Assembly: GCF_038725785.1 (NCBI RefSeq)
Contig: NZ_CP109796.1
Location: 4,960,001-5,024,000 of the forward strand
From: Termitidicoccus mucosus
GTDB taxonomy: Bacteria > Verrucomicrobiota > Verrucomicrobiia > Opitutales > Opitutaceae
Direction: 5' to 3'
Length of the DNA: 64,000 nucleotides
In this document: positions 35,761 to 43,702 of the stretch, piece by piece
Layout: each line of letters starts with the position of its first letter
Position numbering within the stretch: position 1 is the stretch's first letter
Notes under the pieces: generated by a model
Told to the model about the DNA's origin: nothing
The model's database searches: none
What the model saw: the letters and a program-made list of their open reading frames with translations, nothing else
Made by a program: the position numbers and the translations under genes

Positions 35761-37056
35761 TCACGGCGCGGCGCGGCGTTCCAAAAGTCGCTCGAAAAGC
35801 CGGAGGTAGGCGGCGGTCTGGACGGCGGGGAAGAAATGCTCGCGGGCGTGGGCGGCGACACGGGCGGACTCGCGGGCGCGGCGGGCGGGATCGCGTATGA
35901 GCGGGAGGAGCGCGGCGAGAAAGGCGTCCGCGTCGCCGGGCGGAACGGCGAGGCCGCCGCACTCGGCCACGCCGCCGACGGCGCAGGCTACGGAGGGGAG
36001 ACCGTGCGCATGGGCCTCGACGAGGAAGTTGGGGAGGGATTCGCGGGTCGAGGCGAGGATCGCGATGTCGGCGGCTTGGTAGAGTTGCGTCGGATCGGAC
36101 TGGAAACCGAGGAAGCGCACGCGGCCGGCGAGGTCGAGGCGGACGGCGAGCGCCTCGCAGGGGGCGCGTTCGGGACCGTCGCCGGCGAGCCAGAGCTGCC
36201 AGTCGGGGGCGGGGCCGGGAGCATCGCCGATTGCCGGGGTGTCGGCTGCCAACGCAGCGGGTGACGCTGGACGCGGGAGACGGGCGGCGAGTTCGATGAG
36301 CGCGCGGTGGTTTTTCTCGGGGCGAAACATCGCCACGCAGAGCAGGATGAGGGGACGGGAAGCGGGGGCGTTGGTGTCGAAGCCGGGAGTGGAAGATGAA
36401 GACGCGCGGGCGGGAATATTGCGGCGCGGAGCGCCGTCCACGGGCGAGTCGCCCGTGCCACCCGAGCCCAGGGGCAGGATGCCCGTGCCTTTCGACCCGG
36501 CGGCTTCGCCGTCCAAGCGGCAGGATGCCGCTTCCACTTTTGCAGGCAGGCAGCCCGTGCCACCGGGCGGAAAGACGATGGCGTTGTGGATGACAGTGAT
36601 TTTTTCGGAGGGGAGCGCGTGGCGGTCGGCGAGGATGCGGGCGGCTTCGCGGCTGTTGGCGATGGTGTGGCGCGAGGCGTGGAGCGAGCGAATATAGGCG
36701 CGCGGCAGTTCCTTGCCGGTGCGCATGGTGGTGATGACGGTGGCGCGGGGCAGGGCGCGCTGGAGCGTGGCGGCGCGGCAGTTGGCCATGCGGCCCATGC
36801 AGAGGACGATGTCGGGCGCGAGGCGGCGTGCGGCGCGGCGGAGGCCGGGCGCGAACCAGTCGAGGCGCGTGTCGAAGGGCTGGAGCGCGGCGCGGCGAAG
36901 ACGGGGCGGGGCAGGGGAAAAATCGAGCGCGCCGCCGGGACGGAAGGTGAGGAGCGTGGTGGGGTGGCCGGCCTCGGCAAAGGCGCGGGCGAGGAGGATG
37001 GACTGGCGCTCGGTGCCGCCGTTGCGGAGGTGGTCTTGGAGGACGAGGATGTTCAT
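35761..37056 (-). CDS. Family 4-type glycosyltransferase with a repeat-derived insert
   Basis: 431 residues from ATG 37056. N-terminal GT-B start MNILVLQDHLRNGGTERQS; the donor-site part contains LCVAMFRPEKNHRALIELA, WQLWLAGDGPERAP, VRFLGFQSDPTQLYQAADIAILASTRESLPNFLVEAHAHGLPSVA, including the E-x7-E-like motif of GT4 enzymes. Between the two domains (residues about 165-225) is a foreign Gly/Pro/Ser-rich stretch (GTGCLPAK, KGTGILPLGSGGTGDSPVDG) coded by the dispersed GC-rich repeat also found at 56.5 kb. Product is probably a cytoplasmic enzyme of surface glycan synthesis; the insert would sit in the interdomain linker. Confidence 0.85.
   Translation of the reverse strand: MNILVLQDHLRNGGTERQSILLARAFAEAGHPTTLLTFRPGGALDFSPAPPRLRRAALQPFDTRLDWFAPGLRRAARRLAPDIVLCMGRMANCRAATLQRALPRATVITTMRTGKELPRAYIRSLHASRHTIANSREAARILADRHALPSEKITVIHNAIVFPPGGTGCLPAKVEAASCRLDGEAAGSKGTGILPLGSGGTGDSPVDGAPRRNIPARASSSSTPGFDTNAPASRPLILLCVAMFRPEKNHRALIELAARLPRPASPAALAADTPAIGDAPGPAPDWQLWLAGDGPERAPCEALAVRLDLAGRVRFLGFQSDPTQLYQAADIAILASTRESLPNFLVEAHAHGLPSVACAVGGVAECGGLAVPPGDADAFLAALLPLIRDPARRARESARVAAHAREHFFPAVQTAAYLRLFERLLERRAAP
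36419..36460 (-). repeat. 42-bp dispersed repeat copy inside the glycosyltransferase gene
   Basis: Exact reverse complement of 56486-56527. It contains the palindromic parts CACGGGCGA/TCGCCCGTG and GGCGCGGAGCGCC. It is translated in frame, giving GTGDSPVDGAPRR. Further related pieces continue to about 36570. Confidence 0.9.
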
Positions 37057-37175
37057 GAGACGGCGCGTGCCGGGGCGCGAGTAGTTTGTCTCTGTTATCG
37101 TTTCCCCGGCCCGTGCGTCAAAGCGCAATCGCGAAGGCGGGGCGGGCGGGATGGGGCGATCCGTCCGCGTCCGGT

Positions 37176-37353
37176 GCGCGATTCAAAGTGATGTCATTCC
37201 ATCTTTCCTCTTTATTCTTTCTCTTTCTCTTTCTCTTTCTCTTTCTCTTTCTCTTTCTCTTTCGTCAGGAACGGGCAGGAAGAAAGAAGGAAAGATAAAG
37301 AATAAAGAGGAAAGATTCCGGCGATGGCACGACTTTGAACTGCACCTGCGCGC
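37176..37353. repeat. Polypyrimidine/polypurine hairpin element, copy 1
   Basis: A pyrimidine run (37201-37263, including seven perfect TTTCTC units at 37218-37259) is followed by a loop with CGTCAGGAACGGGCAGG and a complementary purine run (37281-37316). Outer flanks TCAAAGTGATGTCA and GCACGACTTTGAACTGC are themselves roughly inverted. Related elements lie at 55569-55674 and 60031-60184. This and its flanks fill the gap between the glycosyltransferase start and the tRNA gene. Confidence 0.85.
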
Positions 37354-37422
37354 CCGGGACCAAAGGAAAATTTTGTCGCATTGCGCGCCGGGTTGGTTTT
37401 GCTTCCGGGCGTTTCTTGGCAC

Positions 37423-37498
<76 letters not shown>

Positions 37499-37565
37499 AG
37501 ACCGCCCGCGAAAATCGTTTTCATAGGTGGAAATCCTTCGCCAATGCGCACATGCGCGCTGGCCG

Positions 37566-38774
37566 ATGGACACCAAACGGACACCGGAAACCAGTGAAAA
37601 CAAGGCCGTCGCCTTCGCGACGCCTTCCCGCCTCGTTCTCATGAGGGGCATCATCGCCTATGAAAAGCCCACCGGGCGAAAGCAGTTTTTCCTGCGCTGG
37701 CGGGATGAAACCGGCCGCAAGACGGCCAAGGCGTTCGAGACGGAAAAGACGCGGGAACGGTTCGCGCGTTCGCTGATGGCGGCGAGGGAGCGCATCGGCA
37801 AGCAGGCGCTGAGCTTCAACCCGGAGGAATGGACGGAATGGCTCCGGTTCAAGGACATCGTCGGCGCGGTCGATCCGCTCACGGTCGCGAGGGAATGGCT
37901 CGCGTGGCGGCGAGGCGAGACCGGCGGCGGAATGCCGTGCGTGGACGCGCTGGAACGCTACTTGCGCGTATGCGACGGCGAGGATGAGGAGAGGCGCGCC
38001 AAGCGCAAACGGCTCTATCTCGAACGATGGGCGGCCTTCGTCGGCGGCATCAACCTGCGAGAGTCCAGCGCGGAGCGCGTGCGGGAATGGCTCAACGCCT
38101 TGAAGGCCAAGGACGGGTTTTCGCCGGTCACAATCAAGGGGCATCGCAAGTTGCTGTCCGGGTTTTTTCGATGGTGCGTGCGGGAGCGGCTTTGCGACTT
38201 CAACCCGTGCGACGCGGTTGCCGGGCCGCGCATCGTCAACGAGGAGGTGGCGGTTTTGCCGGTCGCGGACGCGCAAAAGCTTTTCAGGGTGAATGCGCGG
38301 CGGCCGGTAGCGGCGCGGATGGCGCTGGAGGCATTCGGCGGGTTGCGATTCTCGCATGCCGGGCGGCTGGAAAAGGGCGAGGTGGATTTCGAGCGCAAGG
38401 GCATTATCTTGGCGGCGGACAAGCACAAGAGCCGGAGGCGGGGTTACCTTGAAGGACTGCCGGAAAACCTCTGGAAATGGCTGGAATCGGCATCGGACGC
38501 GACGTGGGCGATGACACCGTGCCAATACATGCACGAAAAGTCGGCGGCGTTCAGGCGGGCCGGCGTGAAAAACGCCGGCAACGTGCTTCGGCATTCGTTT
38601 GGGAGCTACTTCCTCGCCTGGACAAACGACGCCATGAGGACGGCGGAAAAGATGCAGCACACGACGCCAAAGACGCTCTACCAGTTTTACAAGGGGGCGG
38701 TGAGCAAGGCGGACGCGGAGCAGTGGTTTTCCATCATGCCGCCGGCGCGGAAAGGGCGTGTAAAAAGGACGTGA
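37566..38774 (+). CDS. Tyrosine recombinase / provirus integrase
   Basis: 402 residues from ATG 37566 (a GTG at 37527 would add 13). An N-terminal arm-binding-like part (RKQFFLRWRDETGRKTAKAF) and a SAM-like core-binding domain (about residues 90-200) precede the catalytic domain. Box I Arg is in FGGLRFSHAGRLEKGEVDF, the Lys in ADKHKSRRRGYLEGLPENL, box II reads NVLRHSFGSYFLA (the first His of HxxR is Asn), then MQHTTPKTLYQFYKG carries the late His and catalytic Tyr. It would integrate the element at the tRNA-Ile gene right beside it. It is the only gene of the left end on the plus strand. Confidence 0.92.
   Translation: MDTKRTPETSENKAVAFATPSRLVLMRGIIAYEKPTGRKQFFLRWRDETGRKTAKAFETEKTRERFARSLMAARERIGKQALSFNPEEWTEWLRFKDIVGAVDPLTVAREWLAWRRGETGGGMPCVDALERYLRVCDGEDEERRAKRKRLYLERWAAFVGGINLRESSAERVREWLNALKAKDGFSPVTIKGHRKLLSGFFRWCVRERLCDFNPCDAVAGPRIVNEEVAVLPVADAQKLFRVNARRPVAARMALEAFGGLRFSHAGRLEKGEVDFERKGIILAADKHKSRRRGYLEGLPENLWKWLESASDATWAMTPCQYMHEKSAAFRRAGVKNAGNVLRHSFGSYFLAWTNDAMRTAEKMQHTTPKTLYQFYKGAVSKADAEQWFSIMPPARKGRVKRT
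37571..37587 (+). repeat. Candidate integrase arm-type site (left)
   Basis: CACCAAACGGACACCGG, matching 53328-53344 with one mismatch in the same orientation. In the excised circle the two copies would flank the att core, as arm sites do. It lies inside codons 2-7 of the integrase gene, which is unusual. Confidence 0.45.
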
Positions 38775-38793
38775 ACTGAACGCCGGGGCGGGA

Positions 38794-39039
38794 TCACTCG
38801 ACCTCTGTCCCGGTTGCGCTCATGGACCGCGTCAACAATGTCGCTGGCAGATCGCCACGGCCGCATAGCGTGAAATTCTGAAAGCGCTTGAACCATTCGC
38901 CAGCTGGCAACTCCGGGTCGGAGTCGATCCAGCGCGCCAACTGCTCAACATCCTGCCGGGTTATCTCGCGGCTTCTGACGCGGTCCGCCAGATGGTCAAG
39001 TAACTGCCAAGGGATGTTTTTGCGCTGGAATTTCGGCAT
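38794..39039 (-). CDS. Provirus protein of unknown function (81 aa)
   Basis: Last gene of the late block, 3 bases after the previous stop and converging with the integrase. The N-terminal part (IPWQLLDHLADRVRSREITRQDVEQLARWIDSDPELP) is helical with mixed charges; no membrane segment. No family recognised. It could be a regulator or a late accessory protein. Confidence 0.55.
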   Translation of the reverse strand: MPKFQRKNIPWQLLDHLADRVRSREITRQDVEQLARWIDSDPELPAGEWFKRFQNFTLCGRGDLPATLLTRSMSATGTEVE

Positions 39040-39042
39040 TGC

Positions 39043-39339
39043 TCACACTGCCAGCGTCCGGACTCCGTAAAACCCGTCGATGAACTGCCTTTTCAACTTT
39101 GCGGCTTCGGCCTCGCTTGTCGCGTTTGCCAGTTTGTCAGCCAAGTCGCCAAGCGCAGTGGGCGAGAGCGGGCGGGCTCTCTTGACGATTTTCACGCCAC
39201 GCGCGCGGGGGCGGGCGGGCATCCGCTTTTTCTTGCTCACAACAGCACTCATGCCGGCAGATTGGCGCGGCCGGCGGGACGGCGCAAGCTCCGTCTCGGC
39301 GACGAAAAAGCGGCGGATGCTTTCAAGAAGGCCGGACAT
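39043..39339 (-). CDS. Provirus basic protein of unknown function (98 aa)
   Basis: The start ATG at 39339 shares one base with the stop of the upstream gene (TGATG). The middle is strongly basic (KKKRMPARPRARGVKIVKRARP), followed by a helical tail (TALGDLADKLANATSEAEAAKLKRQFIDGFYG). This suggests a nucleic-acid-binding or virion-internal protein. No family recognised. Confidence 0.6.
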   Translation of the reverse strand: MSGLLESIRRFFVAETELAPSRRPRQSAGMSAVVSKKKRMPARPRARGVKIVKRARPLSPTALGDLADKLANATSEAEAAKLKRQFIDGFYGVRTLAV

Positions 39340-39818
39340 CAGCGAATGGCTTTGATCGCCCGGCGGACGGCCGGCGCGACGTAGGGAGCGGCAAAGACGG
39401 CCGCGATTGCGACGGCCGCGAGGGGAATCGCATAGCGGGAGAGGCTGGCCGTGCTGGCGATGCCGGCGGCGGCGTTCTCCACGACGGCCGGCACGGTGTC
39501 GATCACTTCGCCGACTGGGCGAAGGATCACGCCCGCGCCGGCCGCGTTGCCCCAAAGTCCATTGTAAAAGCCGTTCGCCTTCGCGTATTCGCGGAAGCTC
39601 GAATCAAACGTGCGGGCATTGAGCGGGTTCGCGCCAAGGGTCTGGCTGTTCCAATGGGACAGAAAAACCGTGTTGGCGTATTCGAGGCCGTAGCGCGCCT
39701 TCATGGCGGCGTGCCATTGCAGCCACTCGGCGGGACTCCAATAATCATCCCAGCCCCAACCGTCGAAATCCGGGGTGGCGTCGGGATTGAACGGATCGTG
39801 TTCTGGTGCCCAGCTCAC
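39339..39818 (-). CDS. Provirus membrane protein (159 aa), possible internal/entry protein
   Basis: The N-terminal 85 residues are soluble and Trp/Tyr-rich (FDGWGWDDYWSPAEWLQWH). A hydrophobic segment near the C-terminus (YAIPLAAVAIAAVFAAPYVAPAV) is followed by a basic tail (RRAIKAIR), the same layout as other small proteins of this late block. A virion membrane protein is likely. A cell-wall-cutting role for the N-terminal part is possible but no catalytic motif is visible. Start overlaps the upstream stop (ATGA, 39815-39818). Confidence 0.6.
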   Translation of the reverse strand: MSWAPEHDPFNPDATPDFDGWGWDDYWSPAEWLQWHAAMKARYGLEYANTVFLSHWNSQTLGANPLNARTFDSSFREYAKANGFYNGLWGNAAGAGVILRPVGEVIDTVPAVVENAAAGIASTASLSRYAIPLAAVAIAAVFAAPYVAPAVRRAIKAIR

Positions 39819-40108
39819 TTCTTTGCGCGTTCCATTTCGGCCAATAACTGTTCCGCTTTGGCTTTCTGTTCCGGGGACACGGCGGACGGCCCGGCCGCCA
39901 AGGCAAGCAGTTGCGCTTTGCTATAGCTGTTCCACGCGTCCTCCAGCCGGTTCATCCTGTGTTCATTTCGAATCATGAACCACGCGAGAATGGCGCCGGT
40001 CGTTCCACCCTGAACAAGCGAGCCCAAAACGCCGCCTTCCGCTGATTGCGCGATGGCGGCAAACAGCGGCGAAAGGGAGGCGGTCAACAGTATGACGGCG
40101 TTGCTCAT
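39815..40108 (-). CDS. Small membrane protein, holin-like (97 aa)
   Basis: Two hydrophobic stretches (VILLTASLSPLFAAIAQSA and GTTGAILAWFMI) then a charged helical tail (RNEHRMNRLEDAWNSYSKAQ ... LLAEMERAKK). Such a layout fits a holin or a virion membrane protein. It overlaps the genes on both sides by four bases, so it is part of a tightly coupled lysis/late cassette next to a lipoprotein gene. Confidence 0.6.
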   Translation of the reverse strand: MSNAVILLTASLSPLFAAIAQSAEGGVLGSLVQGGTTGAILAWFMIRNEHRMNRLEDAWNSYSKAQLLALAAGPSAVSPEQKAKAEQLLAEMERAKK

Positions 40109-40293
40109 GATTCCCAGTGCGCCCCGGTAAATTGGCCGTCTGCCTTCGCTTTCAGTGATTCGTATTGTGCGCGCACGGCGGCCTGTTGCTCAACCGTCAC
40201 CTCGCCCTTGCGGACAAGTTCGGTGAGCGTGGGCAGCAGCGCGTCGACAAGCTTCAATGCCGCCTGGATGGCGATAAGGGTTGCATTTTCCAT
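40105..40293 (-). CDS. Provirus small helical protein (62 aa)
   Basis: 62 residues, helical (ATLIAIQAALKLVDALLPTLTELVRKGEVTVEQQAAVRAQYESLKAKADG) with no clear membrane segment. Stop overlaps the next start. No family recognised; placed with the lysis-like genes. Confidence 0.55.
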   Translation of the reverse strand: MENATLIAIQAALKLVDALLPTLTELVRKGEVTVEQQAAVRAQYESLKAKADGQFTGAHWES

Positions 40294-40317
40294 GGTTCGA
40301 GTGGTTCGCGGGACTGG

Positions 40318-40722
40318 TCAGCTTTTGATGTAGCCGGCTGCTTTGACGACTTCCTGTTGCAGCGTCGCCAAGGCCGCCATGAGAGACCTTCGGTTTTCCT
40401 CGGACGGGAGCTTTTTATATAACTCCACGGCGGCAATGACGGAGCCGATGGCGAGCTTCGCGTTTTTCCGCACGAAGTCGGCGGCCTGTTTGACTTCGGC
40501 GGCGCGGTTCGCGTCCGCTTTTTCGAGGTCCGCCCGATTGTCGTATTCCCATTTCACAAAGGCGTCGAAGACGACATAGGAAGAGACGACGGCGGCCTCG
40601 GCGTTGTAGAGCAGCGCGTCCTCGTCGTAAACGCCGCCCGGCGAGAGCGACTTGCAGCCGCTGCAGGCCGAGAGGCAGAAGGCGGCGAGGATGAGGGCGA
40701 GGGTGACGAGATTGTTTTTCAT
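40318..40722 (-). CDS. Provirus lipoprotein (134 aa)
   Basis: A lipoprotein signal is clear: MKNNLVTLALILAAFCLSACSG with lipobox LSAC and the lipidated Cys at residue 20. The mature part is helical with charged repeats (KWEYDNRADLEKADANRAAEVKQAADFVRKNAKL). An outer-membrane-directed helical lipoprotein next to a holin-like gene could be a spanin-like lysis protein, which a diderm host would require. This role is inference. Confidence 0.65.
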   Translation of the reverse strand: MKNNLVTLALILAAFCLSACSGCKSLSPGGVYDEDALLYNAEAAVVSSYVVFDAFVKWEYDNRADLEKADANRAAEVKQAADFVRKNAKLAIGSVIAAVELYKKLPSEENRRSLMAALATLQQEVVKAAGYIKS

Positions 40723-40757
40723 GGGTTTGGGTGTGATGGGTTATGAGTCAGGCGACG

Positions 40758-41306
40758 TTATCCCTGAGTGTGGACGCCGGAAACAACCCACGTGTTGTGG
40801 GCGGGCATGGGGGTGAGTGTAATGTCGGTGCCTTGTCCCAAGTTCGGAGGGCCGCCGCTCCAGTCCCACATGCTTCCGCCATTAAACGTCTGTCCCCGGA
40901 GATTTTCACCACTAAAGCTCAGGCTCAGGCTCGTCCAGGCATTCTGGAGAATGGTGATTCGAATAGGCCCCGTGGCACTCTGAACGGGAGCGATGGCAAG
41001 AACCGTCGTGGCCATTCCGGTATTGGTGGCGTCGATTACAACCCACTGCCCGGACTGGGCGTCGAACATGGCCCCCGTCCCGCCGTCAACATAACGGAGG
41101 GTAAGCCCGCCACTGCCGCCGCCGGCCTGCAACGCGGCAATGGCCGACTCGGCACCGTTCATGCGATTGCCAAGCTGGCCGATGGCAGCGGCGTGCTGGT
41201 TGATGGAGGCGGTGTTTTGTTCCACCTGCGGACGGAGGGAGTCGGCGCTGTCCTCGGGATAGGAGCAGATGCCGACGCGGTTGATTTGTTCTTTTGAGAT
41301 AGCCAT
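40758..41306 (-). CDS. Fibre-like virion protein: coiled coil plus beta-rich head (182 aa)
   Basis: From ATG 41306. Residues about 20-65 form heptads (LRPQVEQNTASINQHAAAIGQLGNRMNGAESAIAALQ), then a Gly/Ser hinge (GGGSGG) and a beta-rich C-terminal domain with WDWSGGPPN. This is the usual plan of a trimeric viral fibre with a receptor-binding tip. It follows the spike candidate by 10 bases. The host ligand is unknown. Confidence 0.65.
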   Translation of the reverse strand: MAISKEQINRVGICSYPEDSADSLRPQVEQNTASINQHAAAIGQLGNRMNGAESAIAALQAGGGSGGLTLRYVDGGTGAMFDAQSGQWVVIDATNTGMATTVLAIAPVQSATGPIRITILQNAWTSLSLSFSGENLRGQTFNGGSMWDWSGGPPNLGQGTDITLTPMPAHNTWVVSGVHTQG

Positions 41307-41316
41307 GGGAGGAAAA

Positions 41317-42528
41317 TTAAAGCGGGTCTTTCGTGTAAAGTTCCATGCCGGCGAGGCGGAAATAACTCGCACCCGCGCCGCGATTCCACGGGCGCAACAC
41401 CTCTAATTTCACCCAGCGCGCCATGACTTCGCCATCCGCGAACGGGCGCGAATAGATGATCTGTCCGAGCGCAACCGGCTTCGTGCAAAGGCCGGCGGTG
41501 TTGTCGGCAATGGGCGTGCCCCAAGCCGAATTGTTCGCGCTGTGATGGAACCGGATGTAGTGCGGCGCATAATCGGCGTCCTTCACGTCATTGCTGTTCC
41601 ACTTGAGCGCGAGCCGGGAGATGTTTCGCAGCTCGCCAAGGTCGATAACCAGGCTGAACCATTTCTGGCCGATGTTGCCGCACACGTATTCGGTGGCAGC
41701 GTCGCGGTCGAAAAGTTTCCAGATGTCGCCCTCATTGCTGTTGGCAGAGAGGACCAGCCCTTGGGTGTCCGACGCATCCGCCATTTGCGGGATGAGGAGG
41801 GTTTCCTCCGGCGGGGGGGAGCCAAACTGGCTGTCACTGCCGGCGTCCATGAACGAAACCAGCCAGTAGCGGATGCGGACCGTCCCGGGATCGGCGTTGG
41901 TGCAAACCTCAACCTTGTCGGAAAACGGCAGGCGGGTAATGCCGTCAAGCGCGAGGCCGATTTCATGGGACGGCACGCGGGCGTTTTCCGTGCTGTTGGC
42001 GCGCCAATAAGCAACCGGGACAGGACCGGCGGCACCGTCAGCGCGCTCAGCCGCAATCCAGACCTCGCGCTTGCCAGTGACGGACGGCGCGATGGTTTTC
42101 CACGATGCGTCATTGAGCAGCGTCGTGTTTTCAAAGCCCGTCCCGGCTTGGTTTTCAAGCGTGAGACGCGTCTCGCCGACTTGGTGCATCCGGTGATCGC
42201 CGATGCCGGCAAATCCGGTGTAAAGGATGCCGGTCACAACGTCGCCGCCGGGATTGCGCAAATAGACGCGGCGGAAGAAATGATCGCGACCGAAGTCCAA
42301 TTCCATCGCGGTATCCCAAAGCTCGTAATTCACGCCGCCATTGGTCGAGATTTCAATCTCGCCGGTGGCAGTCGCCACATATGCCCTATTGCCCAATCCA
42401 TCGAAATGCGCGGACTGGCCGGGCTCAATGCGGAAGCGAAACGACTGAAACGGCGCAGGCAGGTCAACGCCCTGCGCGATGGCTTCGTTGGCGGCGGTGG
42501 AAAGCGATGGATACGCGGGAAGGTCCAT
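41317..42528 (-). CDS. Candidate vertex spike / receptor-binding protein with F5/8C-like domain (403 aa)
   Basis: Entirely beta-rich, without signal peptide or membrane segment. The C-terminal about 150 residues look like an F5/8 type C (discoidin) carbohydrate-binding domain: ANSNEGDIWKLFDRDAATEYVC, KWFSLVIDLGELRNISRLALKW, YIRFHHSANNSAWGTPIADN and ARWVKLEVLRPWNRG. The N-terminal part (SFRFRIEPGQSAHFDGLGNRAYVATATGEIEISTNGG) may be the capsid-anchoring domain. In PM2 a 335-residue spike (P1) binds the host; this protein is its best counterpart here by size and place, not by proven homology. Confidence 0.65.
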   Translation of the reverse strand: MDLPAYPSLSTAANEAIAQGVDLPAPFQSFRFRIEPGQSAHFDGLGNRAYVATATGEIEISTNGGVNYELWDTAMELDFGRDHFFRRVYLRNPGGDVVTGILYTGFAGIGDHRMHQVGETRLTLENQAGTGFENTTLLNDASWKTIAPSVTGKREVWIAAERADGAAGPVPVAYWRANSTENARVPSHEIGLALDGITRLPFSDKVEVCTNADPGTVRIRYWLVSFMDAGSDSQFGSPPPEETLLIPQMADASDTQGLVLSANSNEGDIWKLFDRDAATEYVCGNIGQKWFSLVIDLGELRNISRLALKWNSNDVKDADYAPHYIRFHHSANNSAWGTPIADNTAGLCTKPVALGQIIYSRPFADGEVMARWVKLEVLRPWNRGAGASYFRLAGMELYTKDPL

Positions 42529-42534
42529 GGTGGG

Positions 42535-42993
42535 TTATTTGCGCATGACTCCGTATGCGACCAGTGCGGCGGCAGCGGCGAAGGCGATAAAGGGAATCGT
42601 GTCGATGATGGTCGCGCCCACAGGCTTTGCGTTCGAGGCAAAGGCAAGCGCGGTGTCCATGCTCTGGCCGGCAAGCTTGGCATTGTTTTCCACCATCTCA
42701 TTCGCCTTGGCGAAGGCTTGCTGCGAAGTCTGGTTCGAGTTGGTGACGGCATCGGATGCGAGCGCCTTCATGGCATTGCCGATCAGCGCGGCGAGATCGA
42801 GGGACTTGCCGGCGACATCGGCGCCAAGGTCGTAGTTGAGGACGTAATCGCCGCCGACGCCGGTATTCACGTAACTGCCCTCGCTGGCGAGCAACGCGCC
42901 GGTTTCGGCGCTCAGGTTGCGCGAGCTGTCGTTGTAGTTGGTCGTGCTGCTCGAGCTGCTTTTGCTCGAAAACATGTCTCCTAAAAGTCCCAT
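42535..42993 (-). CDS. Virion membrane protein candidate (152 aa)
   Basis: Ser-rich N-terminus, a helical Ala/Asn-rich middle (TSQQAFAKANEMVENNAKLAGQSMDTALAFASNAK) and one C-terminal membrane segment (IIDTIPFIAFAAAAALVAYGVMRK) with a basic end. It shares this plan with the two genes upstream. Such proteins line the internal membrane of PM2-like virions. Confidence 0.65.
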   Translation of the reverse strand: MGLLGDMFSSKSSSSSTTNYNDSSRNLSAETGALLASEGSYVNTGVGGDYVLNYDLGADVAGKSLDLAALIGNAMKALASDAVTNSNQTSQQAFAKANEMVENNAKLAGQSMDTALAFASNAKPVGATIIDTIPFIAFAAAAALVAYGVMRK

Positions 42994-42994
42994 G

Positions 42995-43342
42995 TTATTT
43001 CCCTCGGATTATGGCGACGGCGAAGCCGGCGGCCGCCGCGCCTGCGATGGCGACAAGCGCCCATTTCGGAATGCCGGCGACGGTATCGGACATGTTACTG
43101 CCCTGCGCCGACGTAGTGGCGGTTGACGTCGCCAAGCCGCCATCCCCGCTTTTCGCGGTGGAACTCGTGGCGGTGGCATCGGCGGCATTTTTCGCGCCGG
43201 TGTCAACGGCCTCGTCAAGACGTGCGCTCAGCGTGCCGCTTCCAAGCTGCCGGATGCTAGGTCCGAAGACATTGGAAATCGACGTTTGCAGCGATTGCGC
43301 AAGCGAGGTCGAGACACTGGCGGCGATGTCCTTGATTTCCAT
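42995..43342 (-). CDS. Virion membrane protein candidate (115 aa)
   Basis: ATG at 43342 (MEIKD) is preferred over an upstream TTG that would overlap the previous gene. Helical N-terminus (IAASVSTSLAQSLQTSISNVFG), a Ser/Thr/Ala-rich low-complexity middle and one C-terminal membrane segment (IPKWALVAIAGAAAAGFAVAIIRGK). It follows the upstream stop after one base. Confidence 0.65.
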   Translation of the reverse strand: MEIKDIAASVSTSLAQSLQTSISNVFGPSIRQLGSGTLSARLDEAVDTGAKNAADATATSSTAKSGDGGLATSTATTSAQGSNMSDTVAGIPKWALVAIAGAAAAGFAVAIIRGK

Positions 43343-43343
43343 G

Positions 43344-43622
43344 TCAGCTACGCCGGAGGGCAAGGACACCCAAAATTGCGATGACAACGGCCGCGGTGCC
43401 GGCGGCGGCGTAAATCACTCCCTTGCTGACACCAGTCGCGGCCGCGGTGCCGGTCGATGCCGGATTGCCGGCGTTGAGGCTGGTGGGTTGCGCGGTTGGC
43501 GAGGTCTGCTTGCCAAGCGTGATGCCAAGAAGCTCCGGGAGGATTTCAATTCCCTTGTCGAGAATCGAGGTCCACTTGCTTCCCGTGCTCACCGCCGTGT
43601 TATTGTTCGTGCTCTCTGCCAT
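43344..43622 (-). CDS. Virion membrane protein candidate (92 aa)
   Basis: Polar N-terminal half, low-complexity linker (TSLNAGNPASTGTAAATG) and one C-terminal membrane segment (VIYAAAGTAAVVIAILGVLALRRS) ending in Arg-Arg-Ser. First gene after the capsid gene and the hairpin at 43639-43669. Confidence 0.65.
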   Translation of the reverse strand: MAESTNNNTAVSTGSKWTSILDKGIEILPELLGITLGKQTSPTAQPTSLNAGNPASTGTAAATGVSKGVIYAAAGTAAVVIAILGVLALRRS

Positions 43623-43638
43623 GATGCTTGATGGTTAT

Positions 43639-43669
43639 TGGCGCGGGAGCCGTGCAGGCCCCCGCGCCA
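43639..43669 (-). terminator. GC hairpin just after the capsid gene
   Basis: Nine-base arms TGGCGCGGG (43639-43647) and CCCGCGCCA (43661-43669) in the 80-base gap after the capsid stop. No T-run follows on the minus strand, so it is more likely a partial terminator or an mRNA-stabilising end that sets capsid mRNA apart from the downstream genes. Confidence 0.4.
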
Positions 43670-43702
43670 GTTTGATAAACAACCGATAACTTCCCTTCCT
43701 CG

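Noticed and set aside
37218-37259. TTTCTC tandem units as a CRISPR array
   Set aside because: Units are six bases without spacers and belong to a hairpin element; no cas genes in the window.
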